Source: Cruorifilaria tuberocauda (lineage: Eukaryota; Nematoda; Chromadorea; Rhabditida; Onchocercidae). From it: 64,000 nucleotides of DNA. The stretch covers positions 1-64,000 of the forward strand of contig JABVXU010000257.1 of assembly GCA_013365365.1 (NCBI GenBank), written 5' to 3'. This document shows positions 13,901-37,958 of this stretch, piece after piece; the first letter of the stretch is position 1, and the number at the start of each line of letters is the position of its first letter. The notes beneath the pieces are model-generated. The model was not told the origin of the DNA, did no database searches, and saw nothing but the letters and a program-made list of their open reading frames with translations. The position numbers were made by a program, and so were the translations under genes.

Positions 13901-16900
13901 TTAATTAATTATATCAATTAAATTAATTATAATTTTCTGTATGCTACATTTTTTAACAAAAATTTTTTTTCAAAAAATGATAATAATGCAAGTTTAAATT
14001 AGAATGTATACCTTTTGAAAAAAAAATATATAAATTGTTATAAATGTAAGAAAAATCATTGTTTAACTTTAGCAAATCGTAAGTAAGTAAGTAAATTTAT
14101 TAAAGTTATCGATCAAAATTAATCATATCAAATACAATCACAATGAATTTTTTAAGCGATCAAGAAGCAATTATAACTTATTGAATGTAATTAAATATTA
14201 ATTTTTAAATTATTAAAAAAAATATATTATTAGAAAAATTATTTAAAAAAATTTAAAAAAAAATGATAATTAGACGAAGAAAGAAGTTCATTCTTTTTTT
14301 AATTAATCAATTATTCAATTTCCAATAATTAAATACAGTTAAAAATTTATATATGAACAATACAAAAAAAAATATGTAAAAAATATAAAAATATAAGTAT
14401 TTCATTATTTTAAAAATAAGTTATAATTATTTTCGATTGTGTAAAAAATTCGTCATCATTGTATATTTGTTGTCATTTAAATTATTGATTATCAATTGAT
14501 AAAATTAATTTTTTAGAGAAAATTAACCGTTGTTAGTTCGGGAGCACTAACTGATAATGACGAATCAATCAATCGTTCCATGTACAATGTGCTGATTATT
14601 GATATTCAACGTTGTAGCAATCTTGATAAGCTTATCAATGGTTACTCATTTGTTGTTATTGTAGAAGAAAAAGAAGAATTCAATGAAATTATGCCATCCT
14701 TCTGAATCTTACTAGCATTATTGCTTCTGAATCTTATCATAATCCTGTTTGAATCTTACTGAAATCCCTTCTGAATCCTATTCATTGAAGTTTTCTGGAA
14801 CATACTTTATTCGGAAATTATTAAACTTTATACTATTGCGAATATTTTTCCATTTCTGATAGTCATAATATTTATAGATAAGTACAATATCAATTTTTGA
14901 AGATAGTTATATATTTAGATAATTATGCACCAACAACTTTGATTTCTTATGAATTGTACGATTGTGATGTATGGCGAACCGATCCGGTATCAGGTAGCAT
15001 AAATCCGGAATATAATTCCATAAAAACATGGATATTACCAACTGGAATCGATCTGCATAATACTTTACGTTCAACGGTACGATTTAAATATCATTTTCAT
15101 TTCTCGCTTTATTCAATTACCTGAATTGATAGTCATATACGTTTTTATAAATTTTTCATTTTCATCAAGTGACAGTTTTTGCGATTAAAAAAATCTTATT
15201 AAAATTAAGTTTAAAAATCACGCATTATCTTTGATTGAACAAGTATTTCACGTAAATAATTTATAAATAAAACTTTGCATGATTAAGTAAACTAAGATTA
15301 AGTTTAAGTAAACTGATTAAGTAAATTAAGTAAACTTTTTTGCTTCTAGAAAATGCTCTTTTACATTTTAGCACTTGACGTTAGCTGTGATAGAAAAGCA
15401 AAGACGTAGTGGTGATGAACGTCAAATAGGTTACGTCAATATTGCACTTTATCCACTCGTTCATAACAACTTGATCTCCGGAACATTTCCGCTTCTTTCG
15501 GTAAGTTACATAAATTCAATTTTATTTCAATATGAAAAAAATCAGACAAACATTTTTTGATAAAATATCCATGTGAAATAATTTACAGATGATAAGTGAT
15601 AAGCCTACAGAAGCATCAATTGATATTTCAATACGATGGAAATTTCCCTATCATTCTCCTGAATCGGAATTGAAATTACCGGTTACTGCTATATTATTTT
15701 CAATCTTTTCTAATCAGTATTTTAAAAAAAAATCAATATTAATTATTTTAAATAATAATTAGCAATTTTGAAATCTCTCATTAATCATAGAATTTAAATT
15801 TTAAATATGAATAAAGTATTTGTATTGATTTTATCATTTAATTTGATTTTCCTCTTTGATATTTAATATTGATTTTTCATTTTTATTTTCAGGAGAATTT
15901 TAAACAAAATGCTAAAGCGATTGATATATTGCCTGAAGCGAAAAAATTGTCTATCAATTTAAAGAATAACTTTGATGATAACGATGAAAGTATAAGTAAG
16001 AAAGAAACGAACGAGAAAATTTATAAAATCGAACAATTTTCACGAAAATCTTATCACAGTGAAACGGAAAATGAATTTCCAATGCAAGTTATATGCATAA
16101 AAATTTTGCAACATACTGATAATGATAAGTTGATACGCTTAATATTGATAAGTTCGATATTGTGATAAATCAATTTATCAAAATAAATGTACGATTGAGA
16201 AATAATTATGAAAATTTATGAAGGGCAATGGAAAAATTATCAGGAAAATATTAAATATGTTAGTAATCTGAGTATTCTTTTTATCTTTTTAATCATTTTA
16301 ATCAGCTTTTCAAAATCTTTTTCAGCGTGAAAAGCAAAGAGCAGCAATTATCAGTTGTAAATGATGAGTTCTTTATTGAAAATGAAAATTCCAAAGCTGA
16401 AAATTTCTCCTCAAAGTTTCGGCTAGACTCCAAGAATAGTATTGAAAAATCGAGACCAAAAGTTATCGATATTGTGGATGATATGGAAGAAGAGAGCGCT
16501 GATAAGTTGGCTATCGTGAAAAATCAATCTGTCAATACGGTTTGATTTTTCTGGAAAATCAATAATAATTTTTTAAAATTTAACTTTAACTTTACTTTCA
16601 CACAAACCAATAATAATAATTTTTCAACTAATAACTTTTTTCTAATTAACTGAATTTTCATTTCATCTATTTTTTTACAGGTAGTCGTCATATATACTTA
16701 CATTATCGATGTTTTTATTTATATTTGAATAACTCCAATTGAATTCATAATTAAACCTGTAATTAAGCTCATAATTAAATCTATAATTAAATTCAAGACT
16801 ATTGTTAAATTTAGGTTGAAACGGACAAAAAACGCAAATCATCAATATTATCAGAAAAGGGACGACGAATTTCGCATGCTGTTGAATTTGCCGATCCAAT

Positions 16901-18639
16901 CCAACAATCATTCTCAAGTAAATTAATTTATTTCATTTCAAAATTTAAAATCATTCCAAAGAAAGCGGGAAAGTTGAAAGTAAAGAACTTTTTATTTTAG
17001 TAAGTACAAGTAGTATGGATGAAACAACGAGTAGTTGCACCGCTGATGAAGGAGAAATTATTGAAGATGATATTCCAATTATCAGTGCTCAGTATGAACA
17101 AACCAACTTTGATAAGGTAAGAAAAGGAAAAGAAAGAAATGAAATAATTAATTTAATTAGCATTTCTATTTTTCAACTCTATAATTTAAATAATTAAGGA
17201 AAAGTTGCTTCTTTGCTGAAGCTAAGGAATATTTTGAAAAAAAGTGAGAAATTTAAATTACATTTGTTTTATGTATGATAAATGCTATTAGGCAATATTT
17301 TAAATACAATAGTATAATAATAATACAATAAATACAGTAATTAAATACAATAATAGTACAATATCATAATACAATAAATATGAATTTAAACGAATTATTT
17401 CCCATTTTCAATTTTTAATTTTTTTAATTTAAATTAAAAAACATGGAATTATAAAGAATTTTTTAATATAAAATATATTTTAATAATTTTAATTTGATAA
17501 AATATAAATTCGATTTCCAATTTCTTTTGTTATTAATATTATTTTCTTTTAGTTTTCACCAAACGTTGATTATACAGTAGCATTAATCATTGGAAGTCTT
17601 CGTATTGATGATCTGTCAAAATTGATTGATCCAGTGTATGACAATCAATCGATTTCTATAGAATGGAAATTTTTGGATTTTCCATCAGAGGATTGTGAAA
17701 CTACTGGTGAACCATTACAGCTTCCACGTGATACGCAAACTACGGCAGATTTTAACTTTCAAAAATGTCATTCTTTTCAAATATCCTAAGGGATCGTTTA
17801 TCATTCCGGAAAATTTTCTTGATAAATTTGGAAAAAAAAAACAGAAATTAATTTTTACTTGAATACTGAAAATTTTACTTTTATTTTGAATTTACGTGAA
17901 AAACTTGAAATTAATTACAGCTTATATATTAAATGAACGACAATATCATTTGTTACGTCAATGGATCGAATATGGAAATAGGTATGAGAAAATAATCTCT
18001 GTAAATTTATTGCTATTATCAGTCTTATCATTTGATAATAGATAATCGATATTTTTTCATTTAGACTGGAGATGAATTTGGTGAGTAATAGAAGCAATTT
18101 GAAATTATGTGAAGACTTAGGCGTAGCGTACGCTGAATTAGGTGCGCAACATAACGCAGAAAGACAATTGATACGTTGTACGTGAACTTTCCTTTCTTTT
18201 TTTCTTTTCTAAAAAGATTTCAAAATTTATTTAATAGCAAAAATTAGGAATAATTTAACTGCTGGTTAAAATTTGTTTCAATTTTTATAAATGATAATAT
18301 TTTTTTGTGGGATAGAGTAAAAGTAAAAAAATTTACTTATCAGAATTTATTATTAATGTTAAAATGAAAGTAATCTAACAATGAGGAAAATTATTTGTTA
18401 TAAAATAAAAAAATGATAATTTTATTTGCTTTAAATTTATTTTTCCAAATTATAACATTTAACTATTAACTCAAATTTTTTCTCCGGTAAATTTTAAAAA
18501 TTGATTAGCAATTTTACGTTTTGCTTCAGTTCTTGATATAAGCGATATTGAAGTGGCAAATATTGATATATGCATATCGTACAGCAAAAAATTATTGGAA
18601 CAACTTCAGGATATCGGAAAAATTTTGGAAAATGAATGA
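7936..18639 (+). CDS. mks-5: RPGRIP1L/MKS-5-like ciliary transition-zone protein
   Basis: A spliced gene of 26 exons, about 1176 residues (human RPGRIP1L is about 1315). The family organises the ciliary transition zone and anchors MKS and NPHP modules. In nematodes expression is expected in ciliated sensory neurons. Visible order: start [19 protein letters not shown] followed by a long coiled coil to about residue 475 with a Pro/Gln-rich break (ARPPVQRPQ) at about 98-143; first C2 at about 480-625 (exons 12962-13895); second C2 at about 640-795 (exons 14517-15681); an acidic, Ser-rich low-complexity linker; then a C-terminal C2 matching the RPGR-interacting domain (exons 17553-18639, with [20 protein letters not shown]). 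The start is the first in-frame ATG of an open exon. The bases GATAAG two positions upstream could be a weak splice acceptor. The junction at 16087/16306 is the least certain: acceptors at 16305 and 16325 both exist, and 16305 is the one that keeps phase with the GT donor at 16088. Confidence 0.86.
7936..18639 (+). other. mks-5: Exon map of the mks-5-like gene
   Basis: Coding exons inferred from phase: 7936-8060, 8124-8223, 8521-8586, 8688-8827, 9297-9360, 10372-10610, 10729-10743 (15 nt), 10883-11156, 11388-11533, 11672-11768, 12434-12598, 12962-13128, 13438-13507, 13683-13895, 14517-14640, 14919-15076, 15372-15500, 15589-15681, 15893-16087, 16306-16539, 16815-16917, 17001-17116, 17553-17766, 17921-17981, 18065-18177, 18530-18639. 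The lengths sum to 3531, divisible by three. The donor at 14641 (GTTACT) is a weak match, chosen because it keeps the second C2 continuous. Confidence 0.72.
9416..9940. repeat. Degenerate tandem repeat in an mks-5 intron
   Basis: At least five diverged copies of an AT-rich unit of about 65-85 bp lie in the long intron before exon 10372. The core is ATTATTTCATTGCTTTTACT followed by TTATCATGATATTCATTTTT and TTAAGATAACTATTAAA. Best copies are near 9416-9478, 9500-9561 and 9659-9727, with worse ones to about 9940. No coding potential. Confidence 0.65.
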
Positions 18640-18719
18640 AATATTTTATTTTTTTTGCATTTCCACTTATTTTTTAAATCTATTTTTTTTATATGATCTT
18701 ATTACATATTTGTTAAATG

Positions 18720-18725
18720 AATAAA
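18720..18725 (+). terminator. Poly(A) signal of the mks-5-like gene
   Basis: AATAAA lies 81 bases after the TGA at 18639 in AT-rich DNA. Position is plausible, but AATAAA occurs often by chance here. Confidence 0.4.
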
Positions 18726-20372
18726 TTTAACAAATATTTTTAAATCAAAAAAAAATATGAATATGTAAATTTAATAAATTTAAATTAATCTTATCATATA
18801 TTTGTTAAATTTATTCTAATTATTTTGTTTGTTTCTTTGTTTCATTTCTTCTTTTTTTCTTTGTAAAATATTTCATTCAAATTGATTGAAAATATTTTGA
18901 TTAGATATTTTTAAAATTTTTGATGGAAAGGAAAACAAAACTTTATACACATTAGGAAATGAGAAAGATGCAATACTTATATATATATATATCAATTTAA
19001 ATAGGGAATTTAATAATTCGAATTAATTTAATAATTAATTAATAAATGGTTTTTACCTTTATAATGTAATATAAATTTGCAATTAGAATTTTCTAGAAAT
19101 GTAAGAATGTACCGGAAAATATCCGTGGAGATAAACGGTTTTATTTCTGTTCTTCCTGAAATATCACAGATCAAATAATTCATTCTTATTATTTCATACT
19201 TTCGTATATTGTGTTTTAACCTCAGTAGTATTATTTATTATCAAAGAAAAATATTTCTATCTCATTATTCAATTTCAATGAAATTAATTTCAAATGGTAG
19301 CTATAATAAAGTAAAGTAAGAGTTACACGACGTAAATTACCAATTTAATAAAAATAAAGAGATAAAGCCAATACTTTCCAAATATTACTCCTACTTGAAC
19401 AATATTTTCTTATATTTGCTATACTTCCTATTGTTTCAATGAATTTCAATGAATTATATCATAATAAATCGATATTAGCAAATTAAAATGCTAATTATGG
19501 AAAATGATCGATGAAGAATGAAATTTTGTGTGATAATTGTTAAGATTTTTGTTAAAATGTTAGGACTCTTGGCTATTCAATGTTTATGTTTAAAAAAAAT
19601 CAATTTATTGTGAGAAAGTATGAATTGAAACTGAAATAAAAATTTCCAGTCAATTTTTCGAAGCAAAATTTATTCAATGATTAAATTAATCACTTTGAAT
19701 GATAATTGCATACTGCAGTATTCATTATACTATTTTACCATTTTGAACGTATAATTTTACTCAATCTTTCCCTTGTTGTAATTTGTTTGCAAAAATTATC
19801 AATTCGTATCAAGCAGCAACTCTTTTGCAAGACATTTAAAAATTAGCCTAAAGAGCGGAAAAACTAGACATTCTTTTAGACAGAATGATAATACTTTTAA
19901 CTTATACAAGCAATATTTGATAAAAATTATTACAGTTCTAAAGGTTCTAATTATTACAGTCATATTAAAGTTCTTTATAATTTTTACAAAAGAAGTATCA
20001 ATGAAATGAATTCTTAAATAAATAGGAAACGAAAGATACACAGAATTTACTTTCAAGATATTTGAACGTTCCCTGTGAAGATAAAAGAATCTATGCCATC
20101 ATGATATATCGAAATATGTGTTTTTTGCAAATTGTTAATAATTTATGAAGTTAATAAAATTTTATCATGAAGCAAACCTATATTCTATTTCTTATGAAAA
20201 CCTATATTCTCTTTTTGAAGTAAGAAAATATTTCAATAAATTATATCGAGAGATCTAGGAAATACTTTTGAAACTTTTTCTCTGTACATATTGCCATTCT
20301 AATTATAATTTTGTAAAAAGAATCTATATTGTATTATCAATAGAGGAATATGAATTATCAACAAAAAGCATA

Positions 20373-20501
20373 TTCCATTGCAGTTATAATCAATTTCAAC
20401 TGAAATTCCGGAATTATAACTGTTTAACTGGAATTAATTTATTAAACTGGAATTTTAATTGGAATTATAATTGGAATTTCATTCCAGTTATAATCAATTT
20501 T
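20373..20501. repeat. Cluster of inverted and direct repeats
   Basis: CAGTTATAAT at 20381-20390 is matched by its exact reverse complement ATTATAACTG at 20413-20422, with a nested small palindrome ATTTCA-AC-TGAAAT between them. Nearby TGGAAT-TTC-ATTCCA forms another hairpin, and CAGTTATAATCAATTT recurs as a direct repeat near 20485-20500. The motif TGGAATT is repeated several times between. Confidence 0.65.
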
Positions 20502-21441
20502 AGCAGATCATTAGAAAACACGACAGGTATTATAATTAAATACGAAATAAAAAGTAAACTGAAAATTTTCAGTTCAGTGATATTTCTGTGTAAGTTAATT
20601 TTATTTTATATTATTTCTTATGTAAGTATTATTTGAAATGTTAGAAGTTAATTAATCAATATTTATCATTTTTATCATATCGTATAATTTACCATTACTC
20701 TTATTACAATATCAATTAACATTCTTATCATTCTATACGAAATTAGGATGAATTTTGGCATATTAAAAATGAAGCGTTATTTAAAAATACTGATAAAGTT
20801 AATAATACGTATATTTTTCGTTATTGAAACTATAAATTGGATCAACTGGAATGAATTTCGCAACTAAGCTAGAACTAAATTTACTATACGTGTAAAATCA
20901 CATTGCAGTCAAGAAATCACGAAAAATCTCCTAATATCTTATAAAATCAAATCTCAATTTGAATTGCAAAATAAGATCATGTAAAAATCAATCAATCATA
21001 TTACATTGATGAACCTTTCCGACAATAACGTTTTCTTTGTTTAGTTAATATTTTACTTGCAGTCATTACAGTGCTTATTGAATCATTCAAAATTATAATT
21101 TTCTATCCGTTTTAATCGCATGAAGTCGTATAAAATTATCTTCATGTTGTGTTTTATACACGTTGCATGATTAAAAATATTAGAATCACGTCACGTGACT
21201 TTAAGCAATATTACGAGAAAATTCAAACTGTGAACCTTTTTTAAGCGAAATATTCCCATAGACTCTCCCGAAAGCAATGGGATTATGCGAACTTGACGAA
21301 TGCCCTTTGACCTTTCACCTCTATTTCAAGCTAAAAATCCTTACCAACAATATCCCCACCTTCTAAAACAGTATTGAGTCCCACTGCACATAACGTATTT
21401 TACGGTTAGCCGAGGGAGATGTACCGCTGTAGCAGTTGTGT

Positions 21442-21467
21442 CATTCACGTACCTTCGTACGTGAATG
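21442..21467. other. Perfect 11-bp hairpin with a 4-base loop
   Basis: CATTCACGTAC, loop CTTC, then GTACGTGAATG. The stem is perfect and GC-richer than its surroundings, about 200 bases upstream of the pqbp-1 ATG. It could act as a palindromic protein-binding site in DNA or as an RNA stem-loop if transcribed. It matches no RNA family I recognise. Confidence 0.8.
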
Positions 21468-21601
21468 GGTCAAATTGACTATTAATTAGAAGTGCTAATT
21501 TGTCTAGTTCGTGCATTTACGTTACAGTCACGTTTTATTGCATTACGTTTATCTATATCTCCAGCACTTTGTTGATACAATAATTTTTCGTTCACAATTT
21601 T

Positions 21602-21603
21602 AG
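21602..21603 (+). other. Candidate spliced-leader acceptor of pqbp-1
   Basis: CAATTTTAG ends at 21603, 33 bases before the start ATG, with no ATG in between. This is the form of a nematode trans-splice acceptor. No transcript evidence is available. Confidence 0.5.
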
Positions 21604-21636
21604 AGTAACGTGATACGAGAGCTCTTTATTACTGTG

Positions 21637-23878
21637 ATGCCTTTACCACCGGCACTTCTAGCTCGACTCAAACGACGCGGAATTATACACGAAGGTTTGA
21701 TAATTCAGTTGAAATTACATTGAGTTTTTCAAACAGCATGGATTCTTTTAGGTAAAAGACAGGTTATATAGTTGGTAAATGATAAGAGAATTCTGGTGAT
21801 TCACGTAATAATTTTTAAAAAAGTAATATCATAGTTATATTTGTTCTTTCTTTCTATGTAATAAAATAAGGATAAATTTTCCATTCTGCTGATAGATATT
21901 GCTGAAACTTAAAAATTGAATGCAACTTTCTGAGCAAAGCGCTTGTAGTTATCTGGCATCGGTGAAAAATGATATATTTATAAGTGATAATTTTCAGATG
22001 CTGCAGAGGAGGTGATTGCCGAGAACTATGATGCAGAAACACCTGCGGGAGTACAAAGCAGTACACGTCAAAAGGCAGAAAAGAATGCTGCGGGAGCTCG
22101 AGGATGTCCGAATAAATGGAATCCATATCATTACTGCGTGCAGTTTTGTTATGATCATTGGAAGGATGGGACAAGTGAAAATAGGTTTATTATTATTTCG
22201 TTATTGCTCCTTTAAATTGTCACTTTATTAATGTTTTAATATTAGTTAGAACAAATATATGGAAAGATTATCTCACGTTTCAATGATATATTTCAAATTA
22301 TTGGGAGATTGAGCCTGTTGCGACAATAAGATTTTAAAGAAGCAGAGATGTTTCAACAAAATGAAACTTGCCGAAGTTATTTGAGCTTTTTTATTTAAAT
22401 AGAAGAAACATTTTCGTGACAATCAATTTGTAAAAACTTTTGTATACAGAAAAATTTATTGATAAATATGCTTACAAATTTCCATTTTTTAGACTTTCGC
22501 AAAAATATCTTGATCAACGAGCTAAAATTCTGAAGAAATACCCATTGCCAAATGGTAAGCATATAATAATAATAATTAATTCGTTTCTTGGGGATTTTTT
22601 GTGTAAGTATGGAATTCATTGTTTTGTAGGTTGGAAAGAAGTTTACGATCCTGGTTGCATGCGTCATTATTACTGGTGTCCACGAACTGATGAAGTGTCT
22701 TGGCTTCCCCCTAGACATCCTTTGGCTGTAATTGGTGATGCTGCACCAAAAGTTGCAAAGGGTATAGATTTGATTCATTTTAATTTACTTCATTTAACTT
22801 AATTTGACTTAGTTTAATCTCAGCAAAATGTATAAATCGACTAAATCAGTAGTATCCTTTGCATGAAATACATTATAGTTATTTCTTCAGAATTATTTGA
22901 AAAAGGCGAAAATACAAATGGTCTTGGCGAAGGTAAAAAGGATAGTGATGAAAGAAGGAATGATGAGGAAAGAGAAATTTATAGAGAAGATCGTGGAGGT
23001 ATAATCAAACGACATGATGACAGTAGATCCAGAAGAAAGGTTAGATTTGATAGCAATGGAAGCATAATTGTCCTCTTTTAGTGGAAAATGAAATGCAAAA
23101 ATTAACCTCTTATGATAATTTGCTTTTATTTTAGCGACGAGGTTCCCTATCAGATTCTGAAGCTAGTGATCATTTATCAGCTTCCGGAAGTGATGAAGAA
23201 AGCAGGCCTGAATTGAATGACAGAGACAAACTGAGTAAGTTCTACTGGTTTTGATTTTAGAAATGAATATATTCTTCTTTATGATTTGCAATCAGATTAA
23301 ATGTGGCAAAAGTTATTTTTATCAACACTTTGCCTGAGTTCGAGGATACTTTACACATCGGAATTTAGAACAAAAGTTACGGAAACTAATGAAAGTGATG
23401 ATTTACATCGGAATACTATGTGGAATTGTACATGTGCTAGTATGAGTTGGAATCATATTAGTAGTAAAGCTCTAAGTTGGATTGTTTATGTAAATAATGT
23501 ATACATGTTCCAGAGCGTGCCAAACGAAAAGGAATTGATCCAATGGACCCAGCTGCTTATGGCGACAACGTTCCTATGTATGTATTTTTTCGAGTTCCTA
23601 ATGCTTTGTTTTCTAATATTTACCAAATGCCCATTGTACTATTATTTACGGTCGGAATTCAGTTCATGTCTGATTTTCTCATCAGCAATTGTGAGTGAAT
23701 GTTAAGTATAATTGCATTTTCATTAATAAATATTTTCAGTGGTACATGGAGTTCTGGTTTACATGCCCACGATAAAACAGGTGCTGATGTTACGGCTAGT
23801 GGTCCTCTGTTCCAGCAACGGCCTTATCCTGCTCCAGGTGCAGTCTTACGAAAGCAGCAGAGAGATCGTGAAAAATAA
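21637..23878 (+). CDS. pqbp-1: Polyglutamine-binding protein 1 (PQBP1), WW-domain splicing factor
   Basis: Eight exons in phase: 21637-21694, 21998-22184, 22493-22554, 22630-22761, 22891-23039, 23135-23234, 23514-23577, 23740-23878, about 296 residues (human 265). PQBP1 is a nuclear protein that links pre-mRNA splicing and transcription. The start [16 protein letters not shown] matches the family N-terminus. Residues about 22-30 read EEVIAENYD, as in PQBP1. A Cys-rich stretch ([12 protein letters not shown]) follows, then the WW domain at about 103-132 ([16 protein letters not shown]). The middle is a charged Arg/Asp/Glu region, here non-repetitive. The C-terminus carries [22 protein letters not shown] and the conserved [11 protein letters not shown], which in the human protein contacts the U5 15-kDa protein. 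The gene is followed by EPRS on the same strand after 295 bases, spacing compatible with an operon. Confidence 0.95.
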
Positions 23879-23937
23879 CATTAAGATGATTTATTCTTCT
23901 TTTTGCTTTTTTAATTTTTTTGTTTTGATGAAGATGT

Positions 23938-23955
23938 AATAAAAGATGTAATAAA
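23938..23955 (+). terminator. Two poly(A) signals of pqbp-1
   Basis: AATAAA at 23938-23943 and again at 23950-23955, 59 and 71 bases after the TAA. Position suits a short nematode 3' UTR. A T-rich stretch precedes them. Confidence 0.6.
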
Positions 23956-24173
23956 AGTTTCCGTCATCACGTGTATTGCTGTTGCAGTTGCATTTCATCT
24001 GCATTTATTCCAGATTCATGCTTTGTCTGGATGTATTTGAAAATATTCCTTCTTAGTCTGAGTGGATGAAATTTTTGTTGTTCCCGCGGTTTGTCGATGT
24101 TATTTTATTTGAACAAAGATTAACAGTATGATGCATTGGTATGGAAAGGCATAGCCGATATAATACCTAACTA

Positions 24174-36053
<11,880 letters not shown>

Positions 36054-37958
36054 TCAAGTCATATCTTTTTTTACACTACAGAGGAAAGAAACTCAAGAAA
36101 ATGAATTGTTCTTAAAATATTGTGATATACAATGAAAGAGGGTTCTGGGCATGCTATCACATCTCATTTTACAATCTGTCTCAGTCGTCACATAGTTAAG
36201 CAAATACTCTGCACCAATGCTGTAAGGGGTTTTGCTTAATTAGTATTCACAAAAAGTTGGATAATTCTTCCTCGTCTTCATCTTGGATTTGTAAATGGTA
36301 CCCAAGCATTGATTGTTTAAACGATATTATGCTTTTTTTGTTATTCCCTCATTTTCTTTTACTGTGTCTTTCTTGCCGCTTGTTTAATAGCAATTTGACT
36401 TTAAATTTAAGTCATTAAATAATGTGCTGCGAAATTGAAGATTCTGGATTCGGTTATTTCGTATTAAAAACTTTTAAATAATAATGGACGGGAATTCAAT
36501 GCCATATTCTATTATTTCATGTTGACACTTTGCAATACCAATTGCCTTGTTAGTTGTTTATTGTTTATTACACACATAGGAACGTAGGAAAACCAAAATA
36601 TCTATAATATAAAATAATTATATAATTAAAGCTACTTTGTAGTTTGAAGTCTATGTTATTAAATAACATTTGATATCTTTAAAGGAATAAATCGTTAATT
36701 AACTATTGGCCTTATTTAAAATGAATATGATATTATCCCAGGAAATTATAATGATAATAAAATTTTGGAAGAGAAGTATGGTAAATCACTTATCACAAGA
36801 AAGTTGCTACACAATGAATTTGCACACAATCAAGAGAAATGATAAAGATTGGCGCATAATCATGTGGAAATTCGGAATTATGATATTCAAAAAATGTCAG
36901 AAACTATTTTTAACTATAATATTTATCACGTAACCAGACTAAATGATTAAGGTAGAGTTCTTTTATGGAAAAATTTTCCATGATTCATCCTTTATTTTAA
37001 ATGCAGAAGGCTTAATGTTGTCTGTAATTGGCACATTCTCATTATAAAAAATGTTTTATAGAATTTATTCCATTTCACCATTTATCCATTTCCAATTCAT
37101 ATGTAGTAAATTCTTCTAGCTTGAATCTTATGCTTCACGCACCTGAATCTTCACTCTGAACATCTGGCGATTTGATTCACATGAAACTTTTTTCAATCAT
37201 TATCAAATGAATCACATCACAAATGCCTTTTGTGAATCTCACCTTATCTTTTTATATTTCAAGTTCGTATTCATTTAATGATAACATACTCTGAAGAATT
37301 TATCTTTAGAAGTTTAGCTTTAAGAAAGAGTTCGCTAGTGAATGAATGGACAACTAATTCAGAATTATTTCCACCATGACAGTTAATACTGTTTTTTTTG
37401 TAAATAAAATTATTATTCCAATAAATGTATACTACACCCAACAAGCTGAAACTTCACTTAACTCTACTGTGCCATGACTCAATAGTATCCGCCAAAGTCG
37501 AAAATTCCACAGCAAAATGTATTAATAATGGTGAATCTTGCTCAAAATAGCGAATTACATATGGCAGAAACAAATCTTTGAAATCTGGAGGATCCATAAA
37601 ACGTATAATTTCCATAAAGAATAAATCTTTGTGATGATATTAGTGTAACGACAAATTAGTCAATTTCATCGGCTTTTTCGACAGGAAAGTGGAAGAGAAA
37701 CTTTAATAGAACATATTATTTAGTGATTAAAAAAAAAAATTGTCATAGATTTTACGGAATAAATTCAAGGAATGAAACAGTATGAAAATTGAATGAGCTA
37801 AAATCGAATGAGTATTTCAACATGGAATAGTACAGTAATTCAACTGTCGTTAAAAAAACTGCATTTCCAATAAAGGAAGAGAGAAAAGTAGTTAACTAAA
37901 ACAACTTACTAAGATATAGAAAAGCTTTCAAGAATTCTTGAAATCTTAATAAAATCAT
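36054..37958. other. Convergent intergenic region
   Basis: Separates the 3' ends of EPRS (+) and transketolase (-). It must hold both 3' UTRs. I see no obvious AATAAA close to the EPRS stop. The open frame 36706-36933 has no recognisable features. No RNA gene or clear repeat seen. Confidence 0.7.

Larger units (their letters stand above)
18640..21603. other. Intergenic region, 3 kb
   Basis: Between mks-5 and pqbp-1. A (TA)n microsatellite sits near 18980. Open frames at 19799-20056 (-) and 20268-20636 (+) are low-complexity and not called. A cluster of inverted and direct repeats is at 20373-20501. The last 450 bases become less AT-rich and carry ten ACGT tetranucleotides plus a hairpin, probably the pqbp-1 promoter. 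Confidence 0.7.
21160..21611. promoter_or_regulatory. ACGT-rich probable promoter of pqbp-1
   Basis: Ten copies of the self-complementary tetramer ACGT occur at 21160, 21188, 21193, 21393, 21447, 21459, 21519, 21530, 21545 and 21608, including TCACGTCACGTGAC, which contains an E-box CACGTG. ACGT is otherwise rare in this AT-rich window. Location directly upstream of the pqbp-1 trans-splice site suggests a regulatory role. Which factor would bind is not shown. Confidence 0.5.

Noticed and set aside
20268..20636. 122-codon open frame
   Set aside because: It has no ATG at its start, overlaps the palindromic repeat (giving repeated NWNFNWNYN) and shows no family similarity.
36706..36933. 75-codon open frame in the convergent region
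   Set aside because: No conserved motif, biased to Met/Ile/Lys, not linked to neighbouring exons.
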